From positions 62,001 to 126,000 of the forward strand of contig NZ_JBBAXC010000007.1 in NCBI RefSeq assembly GCF_037120725.1: a stretch of DNA of 64,000 bases. The letters are read 5' to 3'. Numbering within the stretch: position 1 is the stretch's first letter; each line of letters opens with the position of its first letter. The translations under genes and the position numbers were made by a program. The stretch is from Bacillus spongiae (lineage in GTDB: Bacteria > Bacillota > Bacilli > Bacillales > Bacillaceae_K). Under the pieces are notes generated by a model that was not told the origin of the DNA, searched no databases, and saw only the letters and a list, made by a program, of their open reading frames with translations. Below, piece by piece: positions 16,758 to 26,177 of the stretch.

Positions 16758-18143
16758 ATGTATCGAAAAAGCTTAGCGGTGCTCTTGTCGGCTGGACTCA
16801 TTTTATCGGTAAATGGGGTATATGCAAAAAATATACCAACTTCTCAAGATAATCCCTCGGATACGGCTTTTGATAACAAGATTATTAAGAAAATCAAAGC
16901 GGATAATATGTATGACATTGTCGCGAAATTGTCAGAGCAACCCCGGGCGGCTGGTACAGAAGGGGAGTTAATAGGGGTCAATTTTATAAAGGATGAGTTT
17001 GAAAAATATGGGTATGAAACGGAATTACAACCTTTTACATTCCTTGATGTATTAGTAGGGACAGGCACGCTAGAAATTAATGGACAGGCGTATGACCCGT
17101 ACGTATTTAGTGGGTCATATAGTGCGAAGGTTACGGCGGAGGTTCTTCATGTAGGAAAGGCACTTAATGGGGAAGTACCTGATGAAGTAAAAGGAAAAAT
17201 AGCTCTTATAGAACGTGGTGATATCCCTTTTGTCTGGAAACTGCAAAATGTTTTGGACAAAGGGGCTGTTGGGGTCATTATGTATAATCATTCTGGTACC
17301 TCTAATCGTGTTGGTGTTGCAAATCCAGGACAAGATATCCCAGCTGTCACGATTACAAAGGATCAAGGTTTAGCATTAGTGGACCAATTGGAAGCAGAAC
17401 CTTTAACAGCAACCATTGATGTTCGAGATTCCGGTTATGTAGAAAATACGTCTCATAATGTCATTGCTACGAAGAAACCACATAAAAATAAAGACACGGG
17501 ACAAATCGTCGTCGTTGGAGCTCATCATGATTCGGTTAGTGGCGGACCTGGTGCAAACGATGATGCATCTGGTGTATCAGCCGTTTTAGAAATTGCGAGG
17601 GTCATGGCGAATATGCAGACAGATACAGAAATCCGTTTTGTGACATTCGGGGCGGAAGAGCTAGGGCTACTTGGCTCCTATCACTATGTTAGTACATTAG
17701 AAGAAGAGGAAATTGATAATATTGTGGCACAGTTCCAGATGGATATGGTTGGAAGTAAAGATTCCGGTGGAGATCATGAAGCTGGTGGGCTCATCATGTA
17801 TACAATTGATGGTGAGAGAAATACCGTTACGGATTTAGGGGCTGCGGCAGGTGCAAGAACGTCTGAAGTGATTCCGTACGGACAGCTTGGACGTAGTGAT
17901 CATCAGCCGTTTTACGAAGTGGGAATTCCAGCCGCATTATTTATTCATGCGCCGGTAGAGGATTCGTATCACACCCCTGCTGATACAATCGATAAAATTG
18001 ATAAAAATAAATTAAAACAAACAGCCGATATTGTTGGAGCAAGTGTGTATCAAATTGCTCGATTTGATACACCTGCATTGGAGCATGCACGTGTTGCCCC
18101 AGGACCAGTGGATTATGAATATGATGATCGCCCTGTTCAATAA
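16758..18143 (+). CDS. Secreted M28 zinc aminopeptidase with PA domain
   Basis: The 461-residue protein begins with a signal peptide (MYRKSLAVLLSAGLILS, cleavage near VYA/KN). A protease-associated domain lies at about residues 125-215 (VKGKIALIERGDIPF, then GAVGVIMYNHSG). The M28 catalytic core starts near 250. Zinc ligands appear in order: His in GAHHDSV, Asp in GANDDASG, the Glu pair in FGAEELGLLGS (catalytic base and ligand), Asp in QMDMVGS, and His in SYHTPADT. Layout and length match B. subtilis YwaD. It supplies amino acids from extracellular peptides. A GTAGGGGGAA site precedes the ATG. Confidence 0.9.
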   Translation: MYRKSLAVLLSAGLILSVNGVYAKNIPTSQDNPSDTAFDNKIIKKIKADNMYDIVAKLSEQPRAAGTEGELIGVNFIKDEFEKYGYETELQPFTFLDVLVGTGTLEINGQAYDPYVFSGSYSAKVTAEVLHVGKALNGEVPDEVKGKIALIERGDIPFVWKLQNVLDKGAVGVIMYNHSGTSNRVGVANPGQDIPAVTITKDQGLALVDQLEAEPLTATIDVRDSGYVENTSHNVIATKKPHKNKDTGQIVVVGAHHDSVSGGPGANDDASGVSAVLEIARVMANMQTDTEIRFVTFGAEELGLLGSYHYVSTLEEEEIDNIVAQFQMDMVGSKDSGGDHEAGGLIMYTIDGERNTVTDLGAAAGARTSEVIPYGQLGRSDHQPFYEVGIPAALFIHAPVEDSYHTPADTIDKIDKNKLKQTADIVGASVYQIARFDTPALEHARVAPGPVDYEYDDRPVQ

Positions 18144-18150
18144 TGTTGGC

Positions 18151-18187
18151 AAAAAGAGCTCTCGTCGATGACGTAGGGCTCTTTTTT
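18151..18187 (+). terminator. Terminator after the M28 peptidase gene
   Basis: AAAAAGAGC pairs with GCTCTTTTT across an 18-base interval, with six T at the end. Confidence 0.8.
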
Positions 18188-18259
18188 ATGCTTTTCCTTA
18201 TTAAAGCGTATTTGCCAATCAATATGATTCTACATTATGAGTTCCCGTGCCAAATCAAG

Positions 18260-19240
18260 CTAGTGGATGGCAGGAAATTTAATCTTAACGGTAAATTCTT
18301 CGTCTTTGTAGACAAAATCTAAAAAGCCTTGATGTTCTTTTACCGTATCTTGAATGATTTTCGTTCCAAGTCCTTTGTGATGATCCCTTTTTGTCGTATG
18401 TCCGTGTTGCTGATATAGTTTATCGAGTATGTTCGTAGGTATTGGCAGGCTGTTATTTTTACAAATTAAGACGTACAATCCACTTCGCTTATAAAATTGG
18501 AGGGAAATATCCGCTTGCTTTCGATGCTGTTTTTGCCATTCCTCGCAGGCATCAATACTATTTGACAGAAGGTTCCCAAGCAAGGCTACGAGACGCTGGT
18601 CGGGTATTGGCAATGTAGATAAGGCGATATCAAGGTCATAGACAATAGAAATGTCTTCTTCTTTGGCACGACGGTACATTTGATGAAGAATGCCTGCAAC
18701 GCTTCCTCGCTCTCCTTTAATAGAAAGGTTGGTTTCCTCGTATCCATCTACTAAATCATCTAAATAATGTCTCGCATCAGTATATTTATCATTTTCAAGC
18801 ATGAAATGAATAGAGGCTATATGCTTAAGGAAATCATGTCGTTCACTACGAACAATCTGAAAGGTTTCATTCAAATAGATCTTTTCTTCTTCGAACTGAC
18901 TAATTGCTTTAACTTGTGTAGCAATTGTATTAGAGAAGCTTAATCGCATTCCTTCAATTCCAATGAATAGAAAAAGAAGGATAGCGAGCTCCCAAATGAA
19001 TGGAGCCTCTCTATAAAGGAAGAGAAGGAAAATTTGAAGGACAAACAGAAATCCATTCCAGCCATAGCCTAAGTGAAATAATCGAAGTGGGATTTGTTTA
19101 TACAAATAATACATCACAGCTAGCAACACGAAATACGTAAAATAAAAGGGGATAGGCCATCGAAAATATTGAAAAAAAGCTTGAACATGGAACAACCCAA
19201 ATAGGGATAACGTCAACCAATACGAGATGTCCCGTTTCAC
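18260..19240 (-). CDS. natK: Sensor histidine kinase, NatK/AgrC type
   Basis: The 326-residue kinase has an N-terminal membrane part with about four hydrophobic segments (residues 8-100) and a cytoplasmic GHKL-type core. The phospho-acceptor His135 is in SERHDFLKH, the N box is LGNLLSNSIDACEEW, and the G box reads KGLGTKII. This is the HPK10 class that pairs with LytTR regulators. It follows its regulator gene at 12 bases on the minus strand, from a GTG start behind AAGGGGG. Next to natA-natB, the arrangement matches natK-natR of B. subtilis. The stimulus is unknown. Confidence 0.8.
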   Translation of the reverse strand: MKRDISYWLTLSLFGLFHVQAFFQYFRWPIPFYFTYFVLLAVMYYLYKQIPLRLFHLGYGWNGFLFVLQIFLLFLYREAPFIWELAILLFLFIGIEGMRLSFSNTIATQVKAISQFEEEKIYLNETFQIVRSERHDFLKHIASIHFMLENDKYTDARHYLDDLVDGYEETNLSIKGERGSVAGILHQMYRRAKEEDISIVYDLDIALSTLPIPDQRLVALLGNLLSNSIDACEEWQKQHRKQADISLQFYKRSGLYVLICKNNSLPIPTNILDKLYQQHGHTTKRDHHKGLGTKIIQDTVKEHQGFLDFVYKDEEFTVKIKFPAIH

Positions 19241-19252
19241 AGTACTTCCCCC

Positions 19253-19951
19253 TTAAAAATAATGTTGTTGCAAAAAGTCTACCTTTTCTTTTGTAATCAT
19301 CGCTTGATCATCGATTCCTTCGAATGTGATGACGTAGGAGTTTTTTGCGTATAATGAGAAGTTTTTAACATAGTGAATATTTATAATAAATGAACGATGG
19401 GAGCGGATAAAATCTCGTTCCCTTAATTCTCCCTCTAGTTCATTGAGTGTTAGGTACGTTTTAATTTGTTGTCCTTTTGTATGGATCGTCGTCGACCTTC
19501 CAGAGCGCTCAATAAAGATGATATCCTTTTTCTGAACAATATGGATATCATTTTTTTGCTTTAAATAGAGTCTTCCTGATACTTCGGTTGATTTTGACTT
19601 TTCCTTCAGTCTTTCAACGGACTTTGTTAAGCGGTCTTGCGTATAAGGCTTCATTATATAGTCGTGTACATTTAGTTCAAAAGCGTGGACAGCAAAGCCG
19701 CTATTACCGGTAACAAATATAACAGAGATATTTAATGCGTGCGAGTGGATGATATCAGCTAATTCATAGCCCGATAAGTTTGGCATTTCAATATCTGCGA
19801 TTAATACATCAATCGCCTCTTTCTTAATATGATCATAAGCTTCCTCTGCCGATGTAGTGGAGAAAACAATCTCGATTCCTTCAATTCTAGAAATAATTCC
19901 ATTCAATTTATCCAAATCAATTACTCGATCATCAACTAAACCAACTTTCAT
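19253..19951 (-). CDS. natR: LytTR response regulator, NatR type
   Basis: The 232-residue protein has a receiver domain (residues 1-120) with Asp53 as phospho-acceptor in LIADIEMP, and a LytTR DNA-binding domain (about 130-232) seen as DIIFIERSGRSTTIHTK, then FIRSHRSFIINIHYVKN. The ATG at 19951 follows AAGGGGGAA; the frame extends 18 codons further without a site. It is divergent from the ABC transporter genes and probably activates them through the repeats at 20036-20066. In B. subtilis NatR controls natAB in the same way. Confidence 0.82.
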   Translation of the reverse strand: MKVGLVDDRVIDLDKLNGIISRIEGIEIVFSTTSAEEAYDHIKKEAIDVLIADIEMPNLSGYELADIIHSHALNISVIFVTGNSGFAVHAFELNVHDYIMKPYTQDRLTKSVERLKEKSKSTEVSGRLYLKQKNDIHIVQKKDIIFIERSGRSTTIHTKGQQIKTYLTLNELEGELRERDFIRSHRSFIINIHYVKNFSLYAKNSYVITFEGIDDQAMITKEKVDFLQQHYF

Positions 19952-20035
19952 TTTGTTCCCCCTTATACAAATAAAATGTAGTCGGTTAAATAGGTCTATT
20001 CCCATTTAGTAGTTATTTTACCAAAGAATAGACTG

Positions 20036-20066
20036 TTTCACGACAACAAACGGATATTTCACGACA
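20036..20066 (+). promoter_or_regulatory. Tandem LytTR-type binding repeats upstream of natA
   Basis: TTTCACGACA occurs twice (20036-20045 and 20057-20066), 21 bases apart, which is two helical turns. LytTR regulators bind such paired direct repeats. The second copy ends just before the expected -35 region of the natA promoter (candidate -10 TATGAT at 20096-20101), an activator position. Confidence 0.7.
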
Positions 20067-20133
20067 TACATACAGACTCTTGGTGGAATTGTTTGTATGA
20101 TTAGAGCAAGAAATGAACGAAGAGGTGAAGAGA

Positions 20134-20886
20134 ATGATTGAAATACAGGCAGTGACGAAACAATTTCAAGATAAAAAGAAATATATAACCGCATTAAAGC
20201 ATGTGTCCTTTTCCGTGAAACAAGGGGAGGTTGTAGGCTTGTTAGGCGAAAATGGTGCTGGGAAGACGACTTTGCTCCGAACGATTGCGACCTTGTTAAC
20301 ACCATCAGATGGAAACGTAACCGTTGCGGGATACGACACAGTAAAGGATCCTTATAAAGTAAAAAAACAAATGGGTGTCCTGTTTGGGGGTGAAACGGGT
20401 CTATATGATCGGCTAACCGCACGTGAAAATCTTGAATACTTTGCAAGTCTATATGGGTTAAGTAAGCATGAAACGAAGGTGCGAATCGATGACTTAGCAA
20501 GAATGTTTGGGATGCGAGATTATTTAAATCGTCAAGTTGGTGGTTTTTCCAAAGGGATGCGTCAAAAAGTAGCGATTGCGAGGGCACTTATTCATAATCC
20601 CGATATCATCTTGTTCGATGAGCCGACAACAGGGTTAGATATCACTTCTTCAAACGTATTCCGCCAGTTAGTGAATCAACTAAAACATGAAGGAAAAACG
20701 ATTATTTTCTCTAGTCACATTATGGAAGAAGTGTCCACTCTTTGTGATACAGTTGCCATGATTCATAAAGGGGAGCTCGTCTATCATGGACAGTTAAAAG
20801 AGCTGTATCAGGTAGAAAAAAGCAAGGATTTGAACTATATCTTTATGAGTAAGCTAGTAAGGGGGAACGATCCATATGCTTCTTAA
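20134..20886 (+). CDS. natA: ABC transporter ATP-binding protein NatA
   Basis: The 250-residue ATPase carries Walker A GENGAGKTT, the signature GGFSKGMRQK, Walker B ILFDEP and the H-loop SSHIMEEV. It follows the DrrA/NatA subgroup in length and sequence (IEIQAVTKQF opening). With NatB it forms an exporter that in B. subtilis extrudes sodium coupled to ATP hydrolysis. The ATG at 20134 is preceded by GAGGTGAAGAG. It overlaps natB by 11 bases and is controlled by the divergent natR-natK pair, as inferred from the operator between them. Confidence 0.88.
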   Translation: MIEIQAVTKQFQDKKKYITALKHVSFSVKQGEVVGLLGENGAGKTTLLRTIATLLTPSDGNVTVAGYDTVKDPYKVKKQMGVLFGGETGLYDRLTARENLEYFASLYGLSKHETKVRIDDLARMFGMRDYLNRQVGGFSKGMRQKVAIARALIHNPDIILFDEPTTGLDITSSNVFRQLVNQLKHEGKTIIFSSHIMEEVSTLCDTVAMIHKGELVYHGQLKELYQVEKSKDLNYIFMSKLVRGNDPYAS

Positions 20887-22033
20887 AATCTATTTTAAAG
20901 AAATGAAGGACTGCTTTCGAGATCGCAGAACATTACTATTAACAGTATTGTTACCCATCATTATGATGAGTGGATTAACGTATTTTTACGAAAAGATAAT
21001 TTCCGGGGGCGAGGGGGAAACCTACCGATTAGCTGTAGATGAATCATTGACACAAACGGAAAAGAATATTTTGACGTCTGTCGAAACCATTGAATTAGTT
21101 CCTACCTCAAATCCTGTCGAAAGCGTCGAGGAAGGAGAAGCGCTAGCCGCTCTTACGTTTAGCTCTAATTTTGTAGAGCGTGTTCAAGCAGGAGACGTAG
21201 CCTCCGTGATGATTACGGGAGACTCCTTCAGTCAAAAATCGAATAACTTAATGAGTTTAGTGAAAACAGCGCTTGCTAATTACGAAAAAGTTATTACATC
21301 GGAGCGCTTGCAAGCCCAAGGAACCGACCTTTCCATCATTGAACCCTTTACGATTAGTCAAGCGGAAATCTCAGCAGAAGATCCGAATGTGAATTTGGTA
21401 GCGATGTTAATTCCATTGGTATTAGCTATCGCCCTTGGCATTGGGGCTAGCCCGGGAGCTTCTGATTTATTTGCGGGAGAAAAGGAAAAGAAAACGATGG
21501 AAGCCCTCTTGATGACACCTGTGAAGCGCTCTACGTTAGTCTTGTCTAAATGGATGACCATCTCATCGCTTGGTGTCATTACTGGTCTTATTACTTTACT
21601 GGTAGTATCTCTTGAAATTGGCTTATTTACTGAGCATCTAAAGAAGGCAATCTCTCTAGATGAAAATGCCAGTTTAATTATTGGAATTGCTCTCTTTATT
21701 ACAATTATCTATGCAATGTTTAATGCATCGATATTAATGATTACAAGTATCATTGCCAAAACAATTAAAGAATCGCAAAGCTATAGTTCACCTATTATGA
21801 TGATAGCCGCTTTTCCAGTGATGATTACGTCAAGTATTGGTATCAATGAATTTACGTTTCAACATTTTGCCATTCCGATATTGAATATTTACAGCCTTTT
21901 AAAAGAATTAATATTTGGGATTGTCGATTACGAACATGTTTTCATCACCGTTGGTAGCAACGTTTTATGTATTATTGTCTTGTTTATAGTTGGCCGGGTG
22001 TTATTTATGAAAGATAAGTGGGTCATGAGTTAA
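20876..22033 (+). CDS. natB: ABC transporter permease NatB
   Basis: The 385-residue membrane protein matches NatB (386 residues in B. subtilis) and the ABC2-type permease family. It has an N-terminal segment (LLLTVLLPIIMMSGLTY), a large extracytoplasmic loop (residues 45-170) and five or six C-terminal membrane segments starting at LVAMLIPLVLAIALGIGA. The conserved motif AGEKEKKTMEALLMTP is diagnostic of this exporter group. Its start lies inside the natA end behind AAGGGGGAA. Together with natA it forms the sodium/toxicant exporter. Confidence 0.88.
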   Translation: MLLKIYFKEMKDCFRDRRTLLLTVLLPIIMMSGLTYFYEKIISGGEGETYRLAVDESLTQTEKNILTSVETIELVPTSNPVESVEEGEALAALTFSSNFVERVQAGDVASVMITGDSFSQKSNNLMSLVKTALANYEKVITSERLQAQGTDLSIIEPFTISQAEISAEDPNVNLVAMLIPLVLAIALGIGASPGASDLFAGEKEKKTMEALLMTPVKRSTLVLSKWMTISSLGVITGLITLLVVSLEIGLFTEHLKKAISLDENASLIIGIALFITIIYAMFNASILMITSIIAKTIKESQSYSSPIMMIAAFPVMITSSIGINEFTFQHFAIPILNIYSLLKELIFGIVDYEHVFITVGSNVLCIIVLFIVGRVLFMKDKWVMS

Positions 22034-22039
22034 CGTTCA

Positions 22040-22090
22040 GAGTCTGTTGTCACGATACGGAAGTAAAGTGAACAACAGGCTTTATTTATT
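22040..22090 (+). terminator. Terminator after natB
   Basis: AGTCTGTTGT pairs with ACAACAGGCT (one G-U pair) around a 21-base loop; a T-rich tail follows. Confidence 0.7.
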
Positions 22091-22252
22091 TTATGTTGAT
22101 GTTGATGTGGGCCAAATACTTGCGGAAAGCTTTTCCTTCGAGAAAAGACCAATTTTTTTACAAAAAAGGCCCAAATATTCGCGATTGTATTGATTCAGAA
22201 CTCTATCAAATCCTATTCCAATCACCTTTTGGAATTAAATTGATTTTACTAT

Positions 22253-22281
22253 ATGACATTTGTCATGTTTTGGACATGACA
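22253..22281. promoter_or_regulatory. DesR operators upstream of des
   Basis: Two perfect inverted repeats share a half-site: ATGACA-TT-TGTCAT (22253-22266) and TGTCATGT-(5)-ACATGACA (22261-22281). A third half-site, ATGTCT, lies at 22285-22290. Phosphorylated DesR binds adjacent dyads of this type at the B. subtilis des promoter and activates it in the cold. The element lies 70-100 bases before the des start. Confidence 0.8.
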
Positions 22282-22351
22282 CCTATGTCTACACAAAGAC
22301 TTCTGCCTTCGATAGTATGGAGTTACTACTATTAGAAGGGAAAAGAATTTA

Positions 22352-23413
22352 ATGACTAAACAACATTTCAAAGAGTTACGAAAGCAGATTGCACCTTATG
22401 AAAAACCGGATACATCGAAAAGTATTTGGCAGTTAGTCAATACCCTTGTCCCATTTTTCACGTTATGGTTTCTTGCTTATCAAAGTTTATCCATTTCCTA
22501 TGGACTGACATTAGGAATTAGCGTTATTGCAGCGGGATTTTTAGTCAGAACGTTTATTATCTTTCATGATTGTTGTCACTACGCCTTTTTCAAAAGTCGG
22601 AAAGCAAATAAAATTCTTGGGATGATCACAGGAATTATTACATTATTTCCATATAGTCAATGGCAACATGATCACTCTGTTCACCATGCAACAAGCTCGA
22701 ACTTAGATAAACGTGGTACAGGTGATATTTGGGTGTTAACGGTGGATGAGTATAAGGCCGCTTCTAATTGGAAAAAGTTTTGTTATCGTTTTTATCGAAA
22801 CCCGTTCGTCATGTTTATTATTGGCCCAATCTTTGTATTTCTCATTCAAAACCGCTTTAATCGAAAAGGGGCTAGATTAAATGAACGCTTGAACACGTAT
22901 GTAGCCAATCTACTCATGGTAGCATTGATCGGATTATTAGGGTGGACACTTGGCTGGCAATCATTTCTTTTAGTTCAAGGAACGATTTTCCTCATTTCAG
23001 GTGCAGCAGGCATTTGGCTGTTCTACGTTCAGCATACATTTGAGGATTCTTATTTTGAAGAAGATGAGAACTGGGAATATGTTAAAGCAGCCGTAGAGGG
23101 GAGCTCTTTTTATAAACTTCCAAAAGTATTACAATGGCTAACAGGGAATATTGGCTATCACCACGTGCATCATTTTAGTCCAAGAGTACCAAACTATCGG
23201 TTAGAAGAAGCTCATAATCATATTTCTATGCTACAAAATGTTCCAACGGTTTCATTAGCAACAAGCTTAAAGTCACTTCGTTTCCGATTATGGGATGAAA
23301 ATATTCAAAATTTCATTAGCTTTAAGGACATGAATAAATATGTAAAGACAGAAGAAAGCGATTCTTCCTCTCAGGTTAATGTCGTTGAAAGGAAGAAACA
23401 TGTGGTAAGATAA
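22352..23413 (+). CDS. des: Membrane fatty acid desaturase Des
   Basis: The 353-residue integral membrane desaturase (352 in B. subtilis) introduces cis double bonds into phospholipid acyl chains after cold shock. The three histidine boxes that bind the di-iron centre are present: HDCCH at 72-76, HDHSVHH at 106-112, and HHVHH near 270. Hydrophobic pairs flank them. It is the first gene of des-desK-desR, behind AGAAGGG and the DesR operators. Confidence 0.95.
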   Translation: MTKQHFKELRKQIAPYEKPDTSKSIWQLVNTLVPFFTLWFLAYQSLSISYGLTLGISVIAAGFLVRTFIIFHDCCHYAFFKSRKANKILGMITGIITLFPYSQWQHDHSVHHATSSNLDKRGTGDIWVLTVDEYKAASNWKKFCYRFYRNPFVMFIIGPIFVFLIQNRFNRKGARLNERLNTYVANLLMVALIGLLGWTLGWQSFLLVQGTIFLISGAAGIWLFYVQHTFEDSYFEEDENWEYVKAAVEGSSFYKLPKVLQWLTGNIGYHHVHHFSPRVPNYRLEEAHNHISMLQNVPTVSLATSLKSLRFRLWDENIQNFISFKDMNKYVKTEESDSSSQVNVVERKKHVVR

Positions 23414-23448
23414 CCTATAAGTAGGTTATTGATAAAAGGGGTACTACC

Positions 23449-24600
23449 ATGCGGAAAAAATTAATGATATTTCAGAAGTTCCAGAAGGGTTCCGGAACTT
23501 CTCCTTATATTTGGGCCATAGTTAGTATTTTACCATTCTATTTTATTTTTCAATCGTCGTCTAAGATCGAGATTGTCATTGGCTTATTGCTAACAAGTAT
23601 ATTTTTTCTTACATTACGTTTTGCCTTTATGTCCAAGAAGTGGCCTGTTTACCTTTGGGCCTGTATTTTGATTGCGATTTCGATAACCATGGCTGTGTTG
23701 TTTCAGTTTATTTATTTTGCTTTTTACATTGCTTATTATAATGGTCATATACAAAATCGTATTGCTTTTTTTACGATTTATATTATCCATTTAATCTGCA
23801 CAACATTTTCGATCAATTATAATGTATTTATCCTCCAGGATGCTTTGTTTTTTAAACAGTTGCCTATCATAATGATTATTTTGATTAGTATCATCCTTCT
23901 TCCTTTTAACATATATAATCGGAAAAAGCAGGAGGAATTACAAGAGCAGCTAGAAGATGCTAATAAGCGAATTGCTGAATTAGTGAAGCATGAGGAAAGG
24001 CAAAGAATTGCCCGAGACCTTCATGATACATTGGGGCAAAAGCTTTCTTTAATTGGTTTGAAAAGTGATTTAGCGAGAAAGTTAATTGTGAAAGCACCGG
24101 AACAAGCAAAATCAGAAATAAAAGATGTTCAACAAACGGCTAGAACGGCATTAAATGAAGTGAGAAAAATTGTCTCTCAAATGCGTGGGATTCGTCTTAA
24201 AGAAGAGATTATTCGGGTGAAACAGCTTTTGAAGGCGGCACAAATAGAATTTATTCAAGATCCCGGTGAAGGATTAGTAAATGTATCATTGTATTATGAA
24301 AATATTTTAAGTATGTGTGTCAAGGAAGCGGTTACGAACGTTGTAAAGCATAGTAAGGCGACGAGTTGTCGTATTTCCATTGAGCAAACGTGGAATGAGA
24401 TTTGCATTAAAGTACAAGACAATGGAGTCGGCTTAAGCAAGGAAGAGGATCTAGGAAAAGGTAGCGGCCTGTTAGGAATTAAAGAACGATTAGAATTTGT
24501 CAACGGGAGCTTGGAGATCTTTACCGAAGAAGGAACAACGGTTATCATGAGAGTCCCGACAGTTGTTAAAGAAACTGAGAAGGAGGAAGAAGCACATTGA
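23449..24600 (+). CDS. desK: Thermosensor histidine kinase DesK
   Basis: The 383-residue kinase has about five membrane segments in residues 20-155, a coiled linker (EELQEQLEDANKRIAEL) and a HisKA_3/HATPase core. The phospho-acceptor His192 is in RIARDLHDTLGQ, close to His188 of B. subtilis DesK. The N box is CVKEAVTNVVKHSKA and the G box DNGVGLS. DesK senses membrane thickness and order through its transmembrane segments; when cold it phosphorylates DesR. It lies 35 bases after des and overlaps desR by three bases. Confidence 0.93.
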   Translation: MRKKLMIFQKFQKGSGTSPYIWAIVSILPFYFIFQSSSKIEIVIGLLLTSIFFLTLRFAFMSKKWPVYLWACILIAISITMAVLFQFIYFAFYIAYYNGHIQNRIAFFTIYIIHLICTTFSINYNVFILQDALFFKQLPIIMIILISIILLPFNIYNRKKQEELQEQLEDANKRIAELVKHEERQRIARDLHDTLGQKLSLIGLKSDLARKLIVKAPEQAKSEIKDVQQTARTALNEVRKIVSQMRGIRLKEEIIRVKQLLKAAQIEFIQDPGEGLVNVSLYYENILSMCVKEAVTNVVKHSKATSCRISIEQTWNEICIKVQDNGVGLSKEEDLGKGSGLLGIKERLEFVNGSLEIFTEEGTTVIMRVPTVVKETEKEEEAH

Positions 24601-25196
24601 TTTCCATCGTCATTGCTGAAGATCAAGGAATGTTGTTAGGAGCATTAGGATCACTACTTAACTTAGAAGAAGATATGAAAGTAGTTGGAAAAGCAAAGGA
24701 TGGCGAGGAAGCCATTGCGCTTGTCCACGACTCGAAACCGGATGTATGCATTATGGATATTGAAATGCCGAAAAAAAGTGGGCTAGAAGCCGCCGAGGAA
24801 TTGAAAAGCCTCGGGTGTAAAGTTATTATTTTAACGACCTTTGCACGATCAGGTTATTTTCAACGGGCGATAAAGGCTGGAGTAAGTGGCTATTTATTAA
24901 AAGACAGTCCGAGTGAAGAATTAGCCAATTCTATTCGTAAGGTAATGGACGGAAAGCGAATATACGCTCCCGAACTAATGGATGATGTTTATCGTGATGA
25001 AAATCCTTTAACAGAGCGCGAAGTAGAAGTACTTGAACTCGTTGCAGAAGGAAAAAACACAAAGGAAATAGCAGACGAGCTACGTATTAAGTCGGGTACG
25101 GTTCGAAATTATATTTCCACGATTCTCGATAAGCTTGAGGTAACGAATCGAATTGAGGCTATTAAACAATTTAAAGAAAAAGGTTGGTTTAAGTAG
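24597..25196 (+). CDS. desR: Response regulator DesR
   Basis: The 199-residue NarL/FixJ-type regulator has Asp54 in CIMDIEMP, the same position as in B. subtilis DesR, and a LuxR-type helix-turn-helix at the C-terminus (LTEREVEVLELVAEGKNTKE, then KSGTVRNYISTILDKL). It starts with TTG overlapping the desK stop (TTGA) behind AAGGAGGAAG, so translation is coupled. Phosphorylated DesR activates des through the dyads upstream of that gene. Confidence 0.93.
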   Translation: MISIVIAEDQGMLLGALGSLLNLEEDMKVVGKAKDGEEAIALVHDSKPDVCIMDIEMPKKSGLEAAEELKSLGCKVIILTTFARSGYFQRAIKAGVSGYLLKDSPSEELANSIRKVMDGKRIYAPELMDDVYRDENPLTEREVEVLELVAEGKNTKEIADELRIKSGTVRNYISTILDKLEVTNRIEAIKQFKEKGWFK

Positions 25197-25237
25197 GAGG
25201 TAGGGATTCAGGAGTGAACCCTAACTCCTATTTTTTT
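25194..25237 (+). terminator. Terminator of the des operon
   Basis: TAGGAG..TAGGGATTC pairs with GAACCCTA.CTCCTA and runs into seven T. The stem begins within the desR stop codon. Confidence 0.85.
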
Positions 25238-25441
25238 GTATCATTTTTACTAAGACGAGATTGAGAAAAAACCTTCTGCAAACGAGATAGGATCTATAAT
25301 CAATGCCAAATATATGATTTTATATTTATTGTTGCTTTAAAATAGGCCTAGGAATAATTCACATTTTGTGGAATTATATAGATACAGATGCTTATTCAGC
25401 GATAGGCCAGAATGGTAGAACGACTTATAAGGGAGTAGATT

Positions 25442-25939
25442 ATGCTTAATTTACAAAAGGTGAAGGCAGAAGAAGAAGGTATATTACATAACATCATGCA
25501 ATTTTATATTTACGAATTCAGTAAATATATCCCTACGATAAAACTAGAAACAAATGGGGATTTCAAGTCGTTTAATTTAGAAAGATATTGGGTGAAGGAT
25601 AATTTCCATGCATATTTTATTAAGCTAAAAGGTGAAATGATTGGATTCGTACTTGTAGAGAGTGCTACTGAGTCAAGTCCCAATACAATTCAAGAATTTT
25701 TTATTATGGCTAAACATAGTGGAAATGGTTATGGAAAGAAAATTGCAAAAGAATTGTTTTCATTGTTTCCTGGTGATTGGGTGATTACCCAAATAGAAAA
25801 TAATGAAAAAGCTCATGCTTTTTGGCATGGATTGATTAATGAAGTTTGTAATGGAAAGTTCACAGAGTGTTTTGAAGGTGGAAAGTATATACAAAGGTTT
25901 AATACTGAAGTGATAAATAGTAGTACATTAATAAAATAA
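25442..25939 (+). CDS. GNAT-family acetyltransferase
   Basis: The 165-residue protein shows a GNAT-like core: EMIGFVLVES (strand 4), IQEFFIMAKHSGNGYGKKIA with a G-x-G-x-G acetyl-CoA loop, and a late NNEKAHAFWHGLINE helix. It resembles a common Bacillus group annotated as acetyltransferase with unknown substrate. AAGGGAG precedes the ATG. It is monocistronic, with a strong terminator directly after it. Confidence 0.78.
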   Translation: MLNLQKVKAEEEGILHNIMQFYIYEFSKYIPTIKLETNGDFKSFNLERYWVKDNFHAYFIKLKGEMIGFVLVESATESSPNTIQEFFIMAKHSGNGYGKKIAKELFSLFPGDWVITQIENNEKAHAFWHGLINEVCNGKFTECFEGGKYIQRFNTEVINSSTLIK

Positions 25940-25957
25940 CCTTATTCAATAGAAGGA

Positions 25958-25991
25958 CGCTTATCTGAAATAAGATAAGCGCTGTTTTTTT
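25958..25991 (+). terminator. Terminator after the GNAT gene
   Basis: CGCTTATCT pairs with AGATAAGCG around a 6-base loop, followed by seven T. Confidence 0.85.
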
Positions 25992-26177
25992 GTGAAAAAT
26001 GGTATTAAACTAAAGGGTGTTAAACAAATGAAGGTGTGGCAAAACATACCGTTTTGTTCCTTAATTAAAAGAACCTTTTTCACCTTAAATCGTATTACTA
26101 GGTACTAAATAAAAATGGGAGAGGAATAAGATGTTTGGAATTATACCCAAGTGTTCTAAGAAATAAAAGGAAATGAT

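Noticed and set aside
22093-22335. 80-codon plus-strand ORF between natB and des
   Set aside because: It has no ribosome binding site, atypical composition, and overlaps the DesR operators and des promoter region, so it is not a gene.
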